64,000 nt of DNA from Evernia prunastri (lineage: Eukaryota; Ascomycota; Lecanoromycetes; Lecanorales; Parmeliaceae). Under the pieces are notes generated by a model. The model saw nothing but the letters and a program-made list of their open reading frames with translations. It was not told where the DNA came from and ran no database searches. Location: the NCBI GenBank assembly GCA_003184365.1, contig NKYR01000079.1:1-64000 (forward strand), written 5' to 3'. The position numbers were made by a program, and so were the translations under genes. Positions 30,743-43,174 of the stretch are shown in pieces (position 1 is the first letter of the stretch; the number at the start of each line of letters is the position of its first letter).

Positions 30743-33469
30743 AGCCGATGGGAAGAACATTAGCATATAACGACGGTGTATAACAGGAATGAAACGTGTT
30801 TAGTCGTCTTCAATCCCGTAGATGCAAGCGATAATTATGTATTTCGTTATCCTACAGTATAAGAGTACTACCGCCAGCCTCTTCACAACAATGCTAAAAC
30901 CTAATTCTTATTTGATGCCCAATTCCAATATGGACCTCCATAGGCTTCGGTGATCGCACGTAGAATCATCACGCTAGACTCAAGAACAAGAACGATTGAT
31001 CTCTCAACCCATAATCGGAACATTCCGTCTGAGAAAAAAATATCGATCTAAACGAAACCTGAGCGAAACTGATGCCGTATGAGGCAATGATAAGAGAAGA
31101 TGGATTCGGAGAATCGTGCTCACTGTATTGAAACGAGTCGGAAATGACAGAAGTCAGGTCTAAAGGGGAATGCAACATCAATGTGGGCTGGAACGCACAA
31201 TGTTCTTGGGGGGCAGCGGAAGGATGTCTTTATTCATTGTCAAATGCGCTCTTGGGGATGGGTGGCTCGTAGGATCTGTGGGTCGATAATGTCGTCTCGT
31301 GTTGGGATTTACACGGTTGTGCCAGCTTTGATGATGGGCGTGGAGGTACAGGGTAGCCATCTCGGAAGGTTTCACCCACGGTCATCGGAATGCGGGATGG
31401 AAAGAGAAATTGGGAACAGTGCTACGACGGGATATTGTACCAGCGCCATTTAGGAATCGAACGGAATACCGGTAAGGAATATACCGTACCCAGCAACAGA
31501 AAGAGTGTTTGCTTGCTGTCATCTCCGGCGGGTTTCTCACGCTGCTGACGTTCACCGGCTGAAACTCCGTGCAAGAGTTGTTTATTCAAGGCGGAGCAGA
31601 TGATTTTCTGACGGCCATGCTTTTCCATGGATCCCCAGATTTCTTTCCTGCGGGTGTCGTTACAGCAAGGTGAGGCAGGAGGAGAGGCGTAGCAGATAGG
31701 AAGATATGCGTAAGTGACAGAAGCAGGAGAATAATGGCCTTGTCGGGAGCAGACGGGAGTCGGGAAGCTGATTATCTTATGCTCCCCCAATCAATTCCGA
31801 ATGGCACGAGACTCGGAAATTCAGATCCAGAGTTCGCCATCGGCGCTTGCTCTGCCGGGGACATGCAGTGTCTGGACGCTAGAGAGGCATTTCTAGAGAG
31901 GTGGTTCTGCCGCTGCGTGGAACTCGGTGAGTGCGCGGCCAAAGGGGCTTATAGCGTTTGAACTTTGCAGCAGGGCAAAAATACCCCCGGAGGTTGGGGT
32001 GGGTGCCCGCATACAATTTGGGAGCGAGAGTGCAATCCAAAGCGGGCGGCTGAGAGAAGGAGGCAACCTCGCAAGTCTCAAAGTGGATGGGTGGATTTGG
32101 GTGTGGGTGCAGAATGCGGATGAATCACCTTTGGAAAAGATTATTGGAGCGAGATAAGAAGTATAAAGAGTAGGCCGTCAGCCGTCAGCATTTGGAATTG
32201 ACTTTTCCAACATTTTGAAAATTATTTGGTTCTCAGGGGGAAGGCCAGCTGGCAACCTGCACTGACCGTTTGGCTTCTGGGTTGGCCATCGCGTTCTAGC
32301 CGTCATTTTGGCCGTGTGGCGCGCGAGTATTGCAGTCGAGTGTAGTAAAAGATGGCTCTCCCGTAGATACGTATCTTCAACCATCATTCGTTGATGGTCT
32401 GCGCATGGAAGGCTACGATTAGCACTTTGTGCGGCAGCCGGTGGGCAGATGTTCGCAGTAGAGTAGGACACGAGACAGCGGAGCGCCGAGGAGCACAGCC
32501 ACTTTATTCGGGCGGGAATAAAGTCTCGACCTTCGACTCCCTAATAAGACGCCAATACTGTATTGTTAAATTCGGGCGGTAGAGTACCTAGGTACCTAGT
32601 GCTTAGGTGGACGGAACCCGGAAGGTATGCTGGTGTGGCTTAAAGGACCGGTATCATGTATCGAGTATGGTCACCAAGTAAGGTAGGTATGTTACGGAGT
32701 ACTGTGTGACCTTTTCAGCTTTTGCAAGGGTCCGTCCGCATGGACCCTTTGAAACCTGCTACCGCATCTACCGTATGATGCTAATAGCATCAGAGAGGTA
32801 GTGTCAATTCTCAGCTGGTGAGGTGAAGCAGCTCGGATCCAGACCTTGGGCGAAGGATGCTTTGCCTTTTCAACCCCACAAACAACACCCGTCCAGCTGT
32901 GGCTGAGGCAAGATCAAGGGTCCGAGGGTCCAGTATTCACACTCCTCACTCTTCATCATCCTGCATTTTCTTTCCAGTTGTGGCGCCTTCATTCTCCCCC
33001 AAGAATATAATATAAAATAGGAGCGCTGTACTCTAGCTATTATAATAAAAGACTCAAAGAAAGAAAAACAAATCAGTCAAGTGTTCGCACGGTTTCAGGC
33101 CCCCAAACCAATTCCTTAATTCGTTGATTCGATTGGATGAGCAGGCAGGGAAAAGAAATCGAAAGAAAATTATTAACATCAAAGAAAAAGAGATTGCTGG
33201 CATTTGTCTGCTGCATGCGCTACAGTAAGATTACTTTAGCCAATACATACCTCACAGAATACAAAACAGGGAAAGCCCCAGCACTCTAATCACATTCTCA
33301 TTCCGTCATTGGCTTGAATCCACTCCTCTCAACAATCAACAACAACTTCAATCCTTCTCTCATCTAATATATACAACATCCTCCCTATCTTCAATCATCA
33401 CTCTGCACCTTCCCATACCGCGTTGCGACTCACTTGAGTCCAACTCTCTGCTGGAAGAGTTTCTCAACA
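30743..33469. other. 2.7-kb intergenic interval
   Basis: No coding frame is credible. It includes the palindrome TACCTAGGTA (32585-32594) and one TACGGAGTA 9-mer (32693-32701). From about 32990 to 33360 a region is rich in A/T and then CT, directly upstream of the channel gene and likely its promoter and leader. Confidence 0.5.
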
Positions 33470-36320
33470 ATGGACAAAGCCAGTTCGCTGCATCATGCCA
33501 TCCTGCCGCGAGCGAGCGTAAGTAAACAAATCCTACCATCATCCCACATTCATTCCCTAATTCACTGCTCACCGAAATTATAGGCAGGCTCTTCCGCTAA
33601 CAGCGAAAAAAATTCTGCGTCCCTGTCGCAATTAGTCGCCACCCTCGTTCCTGTCCTGATCGTCGCCGTCATCTTCACCTCGCTTTTTTTCTGTCTTCGA
33701 CCCAGGCTCAAGCGGAACTACTCGCCCAGAAGCCATCTTGGCTCCCTTCGTACACAGTAAGCCAATGACCCCTTTGGTCTCCCCTCTCCCACCGCATGAA
33801 GCTGACACTCTTTCTTTACAGGGAGCGCTCTCCAGAACTTCCCAATGGCTTATTCAACTGGATTGGCACATTCAATAAGATCCCGGACAGCTATGTCCTT
33901 AACCACCACTCTTTGGATGGCTTCCTCCTGCTTCGATACCTCAAAATCTCTGTGACCATCTGCTTTGTCGGCTGTCTCATGACCTGGCCAGTTCTTTTCC
34001 CTGTCAACGCGACAGGCGGCAATACCCAGAAGCAGTTGAACCTCATCAGTTTCAGTAATGTCACAAATAACAAGAACCGTTTCTACGCCCACACCTTCAT
34101 CGCCTGGATCTTCTTTAGCTTTGTATTCTACGTCGTCATGCGCGAGAGCATCTATTACATCAATTTGCGTCAAGCTTACCTCCTGTCGCCGCTATACGCG
34201 AACCGCATGTCTTCCAGGACGGTCCTTTTCACCTCTGTGCCAAAGGACTACCTGGATGAGGGAAAGCTACGACGTATTTTTGGGAAGCAAGTCAAAAACC
34301 TTTGGATCGCCAATGATTGCGAAGAGATTGAAGACCTGGTCGAACAGCGCGACAAGGTCGCTATGAAGCTCGAAGCTGCAGAAACTAAGCTCGTTAAGAT
34401 GTCGAACAAGGCCCGTCTGGAGGCCGCCAAGAAGGGTGGCCATCATGAAGAAGGCGTTGAGCTCAACAATAACGCTGTTGATGGCGAATCTGGCTCCGTG
34501 GCCGCTCGTTGGGTCCAGCCGAAAAAGCGACCTACTCACCGTCTCAAGTTTTTGATTGGCAAAAAGGTTGACACTATCAACTGGTGTAGATCCGAACTGG
34601 AACGCTTGATTCCTATCATTGATGCCAAGCAGGCGTCTTACCGCGCAGGAGAAGGCAAATTCATCTGCTCCGTCTTCGTTGAATTCTACACTCAAACTGA
34701 GGCACAAGCAGCGTATCAAAGTCTTGCCCATCATCAGCCTTTACACATGTCACCGCGTTTTATCGGCATCAACCCAGAAGAAGTCATCTGGGCAAGCCTG
34801 AAGATCAATTGGGCGTCGAGAGTTGTTCGGAACATCGCTACCACCGCTTTCGTCACCGCGCTCATCATATTTTGGGCGATCCCTGTGGCCTTCGTCGGTG
34901 CTCTTTCCAACATTTCATCTCTTTCGAAAGGCAGTGATGGCAAAGCGCCGTTGCTTCCATGGCTTAGCTTCATCAACAAGATCCCGGCGGTCATTCTTGG
35001 AGTTGTCCAGGGTCTTCTTCCTTCCGTCCTCCTAGCGGTATTGATGGCTTTATTGCCCATCATCCTGAGGTGGATGGCGAAGTTGGCTGGAAAACCATCG
35101 CTTTCAAGCGTCGAGCTCCGTGTGCAAAATACTTACTTCCTGTTTCAGGTAATTCAGGTGTTCTTGGTGACAACTATCACATCGTCTGCCTCGGCTGCGG
35201 TGACCTCGATCATTTCAAATCCTAGCTCGGTCACTTCTCTCCTGGGTCAAGACCTTCCCAAAGCATCCAACTTCTACATCTCCTACTTCATTCTCCAGGG
35301 CCTGGCCATTAGTTCGGGTGCTGTGCTGCAATTGGTTGGGGTGATTCTGTACAAGCTCTTGGGCAAATTCCTCGACAGCACGCCAAGGAAGATGTACAAA
35401 AGATTTGCTACCCTCTCTGGACTTGGTTGGGGCACCGTTTTTCCAGTCTATACGCTTCTGACTACCATTGGTGAGTTATTTCGTCGCCACACATGTTCGC
35501 TGCTAATTTGATAGCAATCACCTACTCGATCATTGCGCCATTGGTCCTAGGATTTGCAACCATTGGCCTTTATCTCATCTACCTGGCTTATCGTTACAAC
35601 ATGCTGTATGTGTTCAATGCCAACATCGACACCCAAGGTCTCGTCTACCCACGCGCTCTGCAACAGACAACGACTGGTGTCTACTTGTCCATCGTTTGTC
35701 TAATCGGTCTATTCGCAATCAAAACCGCCGTTGGCCCGCTGATCTTGATGATTATCTACCTCGTTTTCGTCGTCCTGTTCCATTTCTCACTAAACTCGGC
35801 CATTGACCCTCTGCTTATGTATCTGCCAAAGTCGCTCCAGGTGGAGGAAGAGTCTCTTCTCGCTCTTGAAAACGGCAACACCACCGGCGACCACGTGACC
35901 GATAAGAAAGGCCTTCATGTCACTGCCAATGATAGACTGGCTGGTGACAGTACTGATACCGACGGCAAAGACCTCCCGGCCGCACCCCACAAGAAGCCCA
36001 ACTTCATCACCAAATTCCTTTCTCCGCACATATACACAGACTACCATACTCTGCGTCGTCTTGTACCTCGAAGTTTTGCGGAAATCGAATATGCTCCTGA
36101 GGTTGAGCGCGATGCTTTCTATCATCCCGCAATCTCGAGCCCTACACCCGTCCTATGGATTCCAAGGGATGAGATGGGCGTTAGCAGACAAGAATGCCGC
36201 CACTCAAGCAAAGTCATTCCCATGACCGACGAGGGCGCTGGATTCGACGAGAAGGGCAATATGGTGTGGGATCAGGAGACTGCAAGACCTCCCATCTTCC
36301 AGGAGAAGGTTTACTACTGA
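33470..36320 (+). CDS. CSC1/OSCA-like cation channel (DUF221 family)
   Basis: Exons 33470-33517, 33584-33756, 33822-35470 and 35515-36320 sum to 892 codons. The N-terminus carries the first membrane span (LVATLVPVLIVAVIFTSLFF), then more spans around ISVTICFVGCLMTWPVLFPV and FIAWIFFSFVFYVVM. The cytosolic domain starts after RTVLFTSVPKDYLDEGKLRR and includes FVEFYTQTEAQAAY. The RSN1_7TM core follows: IATTAFVTALIIFWAIPVAF, GLLPSVLLAVLMALLPIILR, QNTYFLFQVIQVFLVTTITS, and later ITYSIIAPLVLGFATIGLYL with KTAVGPLILMIIYLVFVVLF. This is the order of the CSC1/OSCA/TMEM63 proteins, which form osmotically or mechanically gated, calcium-permeable channels in plasma membrane or endomembranes. The C-terminal cytoplasmic tail includes YTDYHTLRRLVP, typical of fungal members. 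The gene looks intact. Channel activity itself is inferred from the family. Confidence 0.9.
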
Positions 36321-37528
36321 AGATCTGTGTGATTCGAGGGTCCAGACACTGGCACCCGCATTTCAGCATGATACCCTTTTTATTGATTTTTGAATTCGTC
36401 TTGGGTCGTTGGAATTGGAGATACACGAACAGCGAGTAGCATTTGATACCACCTTTTTTTTTGGGCAGCCTTTAACGATAGCAGTGTGCTTGATTTGTCA
36501 ATTGGATATCATACACGAACAGGTAGCCTTAATCAAAATTACAACTTCTCCAGCCGCTTGAGCTATCAACTTCATTTATATCATCCCTTGACTTCACTGG
36601 TCTTACTCACCTATTGCCTATTTCTGTGCCACGGGACATTTATGGCATCGAAGGCAATTGTAAACCTAGCTCTTCTTTTTCTTCTCCTTCTCCTTCTTAC
36701 CTCTTCAACAGCAATGTAGGTAAGATTCTCATCTTAACTCGCAAAGCAAAAGCTCCACACCAGCATCCACATCCACGTCCACACCCACATCCCCATCCAC
36801 ATCCCCATTCCCACCCAGACAGGACCCCTTTCGATTTGAATCCGAAGCCTCGATAAGCCCTAACCCCCCCCCTTCTCTCTCTCGTTCCGTTCCGTAAGCA
36901 AGTTTCCATCCATCCTTCCATCCAATCCATCCATCCATCCATCTAGCACGACCAAGCAACGGGTTTTCGTGCTTGAATAACCCAGCCCGGATTGGATTGT
37001 TTGATGGGGGTATTGTTGGATTGAAAGATGGGGAGTTGTAGGGGGGTGGGCTGGTTGGGGTTTTTTTTTCCGAGCGGAGGATCTTTGTGCGTGGAGTCGT
37101 CCTATTCTCCCTTTCTATGGTTGGAGTCGACGGATGTATGCGTTGCTGCTGTCTCCTTTCCCCCCCCGCCCCCCTCTTCGGGCCGTTATGGGCTTCTTGA
37201 CAGTCGTAGTCCGTCGTCGGTCTGTGGTTGGGGGATTTTGCTCTTTGTCAGGCTGGTTTCTTCTGTGCTGTTTGGTTTGGTGTGAGATGTCTACGGTATG
37301 GTTTTTGTACGCGGTGAGTATAGGTAGCGTATCTATCGTGACATCGCTGATTGGGGAAGGAAATAAAGACGTGGGGATCTCTCGGGGTATCTCTGAGGAT
37401 AGGATAGGATAGAATAAAATAAGATAAAATAAAGATAAAATAGAACAGAATAGCAAAATGCGCCTCTGGTGAATAGCACACCCGTCCGTCTCGTCTCGTC
37501 CCGTCGTACAGAACATGTTGAAGCCCGC
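36321..37528. other. Convergent intergenic interval with simple repeats
   Basis: This lies between the forward channel gene and the reverse GT71 gene. It holds a CCACAT-type hexamer array (about 36754-36820), a CCAT array (about 36905-36942), a T/G-rich stretch (37030-37290) and an AATAA/GATA-rich tract (about 37395-37452). Long open frames across it are produced by these repeats and are not taken as genes. Confidence 0.55.
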
Positions 37529-39062
37529 TCAGTTGTACAGAAACTTGTACACCCGCCCGATCTTCTGGCACACGTGCGTCTTGTTCCGCCAGGCGCCGAA
37601 CGCGTGCTCGAGGTGGCAGCCCGTGTAGAGCGTCTCGGCCCAAACCTCCTTCTCCACGTCCCGCCCGCCGAACCGCGCCCGCACGTCCGCGGCGGGGCCC
37701 CACATCCGCTGGCTCCGGATCTCCACGTTGAAGACGTCGTGCATCGCCGCCGCGTCCAGCTTGTGCACGTTGGCGTGCAGGAAGGAGGGCCGCATCTTCT
37801 TCTTCGTCTTCGTCTTCGTCTTCGTCGTTGTCGTTGTGATGCCCTTGTCCCCGAGCACGTTTTTGCTGTGGTAGTCGTCTTCGGGGTTGTGCTGGACCAG
37901 GCCGGCGCGCTTGAAGGCGTTGTCGTGGACTTGCGTGTAGCCGAGCGTTTCGATGGGGGTGGTGACGGCGTGGAAGGACGCGTTCAGGCCCGTGGCGGCG
38001 GCGAGGTAGGTTTCTTTGTCGGTTTCCCCGGCTGGGCTCTGCGAGAGGAGCTTGTAGTAGTGCGTCGGCCCGTAGTAGTTGTAGTAGAGGATCAGGAGTA
38101 ACGTCGACGCGTGCTTGCTCTTCGATAGGAGCAGTTGACCCGCTTCGGAAGCTGCCCGTTCCGAGGTCGGAGGCGTGGGCTGCTGGGAGATCTCGTAGAA
38201 TTTGGGCGAGGCGGTGTTGGCCCACTTGGAGAAATTGTCAGCTGGAGAAGGAGCTATCGTCTGGGTTGAACTTTTTACGTACATAGTCGGGCCAGCTCAC
38301 GAAGCCCTTGGACAAGAAGGGTTCCGAATTTAGAAGATGGTCGGGCTGCTCGAGGGGGAGGTTGTCGGCATCAAGCAGCAGCACTTGCTCAAATGAAGAA
38401 AACGCCAGCGCCAATGCCTTCAGTTGGTATTTCGACATCTTCAGCTTCTGGGGCACGGCTTCCAGAACCTCGGACAGGATCATGCACGTTGCGTTCATGG
38501 GCGGTAGCACCACCTCGCAGATCTCCCTCTCGTACTGCTCCTTTGACTCCATAAAGACCTCAACCGGCAATTTCGACCCCGTGCGCCGCAGCATCTTCAG
38601 CGACACCAGGAAGACCGGCAGCAGAGCGCCGGACGCGGCGACGGCGATGCCCTGCGTGCCGTTTGCGTACGGTAGCTGTTGCGCCAGCTCCGGGATCCGA
38701 GCCACGAAGCGGGCGTGGGCGTCTCGCGCCTTGTCGACATCTCGCTGCGGGATGGCGAGCAGGTCGGGGCGGGAGTTGAAGCCTTTCTTCAGGCTGGCGA
38801 ATTCGTGGCGGGGGGCTTCGACGGCCTCGGTTGGGAGGGTGCAGTCGGGCGTCGCGTCGAGCAGGGCGCGGGAGGTGCCGTCCCAGAAATCGAGGAGGCC
38901 GGGCTGGTAGGGTGTGGGAGGGATGCTATCGGCTGCAGTGCCGTTGGTAGCTGCTGCGAAAGGGTGGAGTAGCCATCCGAGATGGCCCCTGAAGAGGAGC
39001 CATATCAGGCTAGTGAAGAGGGCCGGGAGCACGATTGTCCTGCTCCTGCGAATGCTGATCAT
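37529..39062 (-). CDS. GT71-type mannosyltransferase (MNN1/MNN2-like)
   Basis: Exons 38283-39062 and 37529-38224 flank a 58-nt intron (GTACGT...CTCCAAG, branch CTGAC) and encode 491 residues. A short basic N-terminus and hydrophobic anchor (TIVLPALFTSLIWLLF) indicate a type II Golgi membrane protein. The catalytic domain has LPVEVFMESKEQYEREICEV, then LALAFSSFEQVLLLDADNLP, with DAD the expected metal-binding D-x-D. It continues with SWPDYWANTASPKFYEISQQ across the splice and TPIETLGYTQVHDNAFKRAG, near the HNPEDDYHSK block typical of the family. Relatives add alpha-linked mannose to N- or O-glycans in the Golgi. A hexamer-repeat insertion (about 37790-37850) encodes a Thr/Lys run (TTTTTKTKTKTKKK) that looks like a recent expansion in a loop. 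GC is high through the gene. The exact linkage made cannot be told. Confidence 0.85.
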
Positions 39063-39535
39063 GCTGCCTGAAGATCGGAATGGTCATGATGGAAACGTGG
39101 AAGGTGGTGGCATACACTGAACATCCACTGCCGCAGAGGCATGGAGTTCTGTAGTGGTACGTGGTACTCTAATGTGGCTCACTGCGAGCTCCACAAGCGC
39201 CAAGACCAGATGTCTTTCAGCCTTACCGGTCTCTACAGACCGTCACCAGTCGTTTGGGAGAATAGCAATCCAATGATAGGCTAATCGATCAATCCATCAA
39301 TCGACAGGCCAATAATTTCTAGCAGCGGAGAGCCTGCTTAGATATGCGGCCATGACTTCTTCCCGCTGCCCCAGAGACAGATGCGAAGGTTGAGACTATG
39401 ATGTACAGTAATCAGATGAAATGGTCTCGCTTGCCATTGAGGCAATATCCCATTCAATCGCTCAACCCCAGATGCCGGTATGCAGGGCGTCCAAGCATTG
39501 ACCCCCGAACGCCAACACACCTCGCCATGAGCTCA
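39063..39535. other. Intergenic spacer
   Basis: This is upstream of the GT71 gene and downstream of MCM6. Nothing is recognised in it. Confidence 0.5.
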
Positions 39536-42500
39536 TTACATCTCTTCCACAGCACAATTAGGATGCAGCACATAAACCACCTTTTCAGCATCTCTCGAGC
39601 TTCCTTCATCACCGTCGAGACCCTCTCCCCGAATCTGCATGAAAATGTTGTCCTGCCTCGTTGATTAGCAGCTATTTCCTGGAATTATCAGAAATCGACG
39701 GAACATACCTTTACCATTCGCTTGATAACCTTCTTTGCCAACTCTTTCTCTTCCTCCGCCTCCTCAACGCTGTTGAGCTCCTCTTCTTTCTGCTCGAGAT
39801 ACCACGTCACGAGCTCTTCGTGCTCTACGCCCTCGCCAGTCGTCATTTCATCTTCATTCACTCTCCGCACCAGCATGTTGAGAATGCCCATGTACTTGTC
39901 GTAAGTGATCTTCGTTCTTCTGCTCTGCGGTGCGGGCGTCTGTGATGCTCGCCCAGCTGCGCCATCTGGCCGATCGTCGCCGTCTTGCTCGTCATCATCG
40001 CCGTCAGCCATTGGAGAGTCGCCGTCTCGATCAGGGCTGTCGGCATGTCCGTTGGTGGTGCCGTTGTTGAGCACCTCGTCTTCGTCATCCTCAACCTCGA
40101 CATCATCCTTCTCGACGCTAATGATGCTCTGGCGGAGGAGGTTGAAGGCCTCTCTGACGAAATTGGGCGTCACATCCTCCACGCAATTGGCTTTTGCAAT
40201 GGCTTCACTCAGGCGAATCATACTCTCTAGTTGCCTAACAGTGATGCGGTAGCTGTTCCTTCCGATACCGCCTTGCGCGTCATCAGCTCGAAGCTCTTTA
40301 TACTTTTCCACCAACAGGTTTTTGGCTTCTGGGGTAAATTCTGGTTTGAACGTCCTTGCAAAGCGAATGTAGCGCTGCAACTGCTCTGTAGTAAATTCGG
40401 GCTGCACTGCGTCATCTCGCAACCTGTGAATATTGACAATGTGTTCCGCAAGATGTCGATCGACGCTCTCATTGCACTCGTCTAGGATCACGAAGAACAG
40501 GTCGAACCGACTCATGATTGGCGCGCTCATGTTGATGTTCGCCCTGAGAGTAGTCTTTCGGTTATACCGTCCTCCAACTGGATTTGCAGCAGCAAGAATA
40601 CTTGTCCTCGCGTTCAAGGTCGCTTGGATACCAGCTTTAGCAATTGAGATCGTCTGTTGTTCCATAGCTTCGTGGATGGCTACTTGGTCGCCAATGTCCA
40701 TCTTGTCAAATTCGTCGATAGCACAGATGCCGTTATCGGCAAGCATGAGAGCACCAGCTTCAATGGTGAACTCGCCAGTCTCCTCATCCTTGACCACTGC
40801 TGCTGTGAGACCGGCTGCGGAGGACGCCTTACCAGAGGTGTAAACTGCGCGAGGGAGGAAGGAGCAGATGTATCTAGCATTCAATTAGTCTCGAGCTTCA
40901 GGGATTCAACAATACACGCAGGACTTACTTAAGAAATTGGCTCTTGCTGGTACTAGGGTCCCCAACGATACAGATGTTCAAGTCTCCTCTTAATTGCATG
41001 CCTTCGGGAGTGACCTTGCTGACGCCGCCCATGAGCTGAAGCAGCAGACCTTTCTTGACTATCTCATGACCGTATACCATCGGCGCCAGGGAGTTGACGA
41101 GCCTTGAGTAGATGTGATCGCTATGGACCATCTGCTTCAGATCCTCAATTTCGGAGGATGTCAGCGATTGCAGATACGCATCCTGGGCGTGATCTCCCGA
41201 GTCCTGAGGGTCGACGCTGGCCGTTTGGTTCAGGGAGGCTAGAATGTTCCCCGCTTGCCCATTGAGTTGTTGGTTCGCTGCCTGTCCTGGCGTCGAGGTA
41301 TCTGGTGTTACCATGCATGACAGGAAGGCCATTCTATAAGTCAAATCACGGACACCCAAGGCTTTGAGGCCTGTGACTCCACTTCCTCCTGCATCGCCTC
41401 CTCTGGGTGCATTTCGATTATCTCGTGTGGCCTCTGGTCGAACACCGGGAAGTCCAAGCTGGCTCACATCAGGCACGACGATCAGCGTCCCGGTAAAGAC
41501 ACACTTTTCTCCAGCTTTCGCTCTGTCCACTATCTCCCCTCGTAGAATAACGTCCATTGTCCTAGGCATGCTACCTGTGGGTATTTCTGAGCTGTTCTCT
41601 TGTATTCTGACCTTCTGCCAGTCCACGAACGTGCTTTGCCGAATGTCCAGACGCCATCCTTGACGGTTGCCACATGTCAGGTTGGGACATTGTGTGGGCT
41701 CGGTGTATCTGAAAGTCTGCTCGACGTTGGAGATCACGGTCCTGCACCCCTCGCAGATGAAAGTGGCGAGGTAGAGCTCCGGCCGTACTTCCGAGGTCCT
41801 TGTCACGGTGCCCGAGATGGACAGCAGCTTCCCGACGGAGGCAGTCCGTAGGTGCCGTACTCTTGAAATCAGAGGTAGATTGTAGAACGCCAATGTAAAC
41901 AGCTTGTCCGTCTGCTGGTTCGTGGTCCTCGAACCTTGGGTCTCGGCCTGACTGACCCCGTTGCCCGCAACGGATGTCCCAGTCTGTGACGAAGCGCTTG
42001 TGGGCTGCCTGTGTTCCTTGAAATACCGCGACTCGTACTTCGCGATCAGATTGTGCAGTGCCCGTGTGAGGAAGGGAAGGTATCGGTAGTAGTCGTTCGC
42101 GATGGCGTTGGCCAGGGTCTGGTTCTGCAACGACAGGAGATGTTGGAAGTCGACGTAGAGGGTGGAGAGGTTGTAGATCCGGAGACCGTGAATCTGGGCA
42201 ATGTAGTATTTATCGCTCGTCGCCGCGCTTGACGGTGGAGCGCCGGATAGGGTGATATCCTCGACGAACCTGGGAAACTGTCAGCTGTGCTCCGTCCACC
42301 TGGCTGTCAGTTGCAGAGTACTGGTCAAGGAAGCTCTCGAATTCCTCCGCGACTTTCTCGCCCACCCTGTCCACCACCTTGGGCACGGCTCGCGCCATCG
42401 GATCTCGAGGCCTGTTCCGGTCCGTCCCTCGCACACCGACAACCTCGTCGTCTGGGAAACCTTCGACGTCGCTGAGCGCTCCGTTGCTCTCCGATGGCGG

Positions 42501-42629
42501 TATCGACGATCGCTGGGCGCTTCGGCTCCGACCGTTGGACATCTTCGGGGCGCCATTCTTGCGGGAACCTGCTGCTAGGTCGAGATCTGGATTGTCAGAT
42601 GTTAACAGACCGTCTACTATTGAAGACAT
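39536..42629 (-). CDS. MCM6: DNA replication licensing factor MCM6
   Basis: Four exons (42322-42629, 40929-42269, 39709-40873, 39536-39652) sum to 977 codons. The first splice (GTACTC...TTCCCAG) gives QFVEDITLSGAPPSSAATSD, then KYYIAQIHGLRIYNLSTLYV. The OB-fold domain has a zinc ribbon (C-x2-C in CEGC, then C-x4-C in CPNLTC). FVDWQKVRIQENSSEIPTGS and TMDVILRGEIVDRAKAGEKC are MCM6 hallmarks. The AAA+ part has Walker A GDPSTSKSQFLKY, split by intron 2, Walker B ICAIDEFDKMD and the SRFD arginine finger. An acidic linker (about residues 800-860) precedes a winged-helix end, RGEGLDGDEGSSRDAEKVVY. MCM6 is one of six subunits of the MCM2-7 helicase loaded at origins in G1 and activated in S phase. 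The short last exon (117 nt) is easily missed; without it the protein would end CSVDF. Confidence 0.95.
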
Positions 42630-42706
42630 CTTGTCGAGGGTTGCGGCGCTGCGAAAGGGTAGTGTGCAATGATGTTCTTATGAGGGGACTTTTGGAGAGA
42701 AGTGCA

Positions 42707-42747
42707 ACGCGTTACCCGTAAGACGCGTTCCTGACGCGCTCACGCGT
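42707..42747. promoter_or_regulatory. Cluster of MCB boxes upstream of MCM6
   Basis: Three ACGCGT hexamers (42707-42712, 42723-42728, 42742-42747) and one ACGCGC (at about 42733) sit within 41 bases, roughly 80-120 bp before the MCM6 start. In yeasts this element recruits MBF to G1/S genes, MCM genes included. The remainder of 42630-43174 holds no recognised gene. Confidence 0.7.
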
Positions 42748-43174
42748 AAAGTATCTAAAGTGGTTTTCTATATTTGGACTGAGATCACAACGAGCGAAGC
42801 ATCTTCGCTGCGTTAAATATCATTCGCAATGGTAGTAAGTCACATATGCATTGGACTGATTCATTATATCTTCTCTATTGATGCTATGGAAAAAGTCTAG
42901 ATCGTAACGGTCGTAGCGGCAGATATAGCACGAAAAAAGATCTGTGTTGCTTAGGTTGACTACCGCCATGAAGCTGAGTTTTTGGCCACAAGGGCCGCAA
43001 CAGAGGTTTCAGTGTCGTTGAGTCGGGGCGGCGGATATGGTGGATAGGGGAACTGTGCTGCGAAGGAGAAACAGGAAGTGCGGATGCTGGGGGTTAAAAA
43101 TGCCGAAGGATAATGCAGCTTATTGATGCGAAATGAAAGGTCCTCAGGCTTCACGAATCAGGAGTCGCTCTCCA

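Noticed and set aside
37469..38101. Forward 210-codon frame opposite the GT71 gene
   Set aside because: Shadow of the GC-rich coding strand; Val/Arg-rich with no features.
37248..38225. Long reverse frame (325 codons) overlapping the GT71 gene
   Set aside because: It is out of frame with the recognisable catalytic motifs, Arg/Pro-rich, and explained by high GC.
42210..42321. MCM6 exon 1 extended to the stop after KRGDER
   Set aside because: The GTACTC...TTCCCAG intron restores VEDITLSGAPPSS and KYYIAQIHGL, which belong to MCM6.
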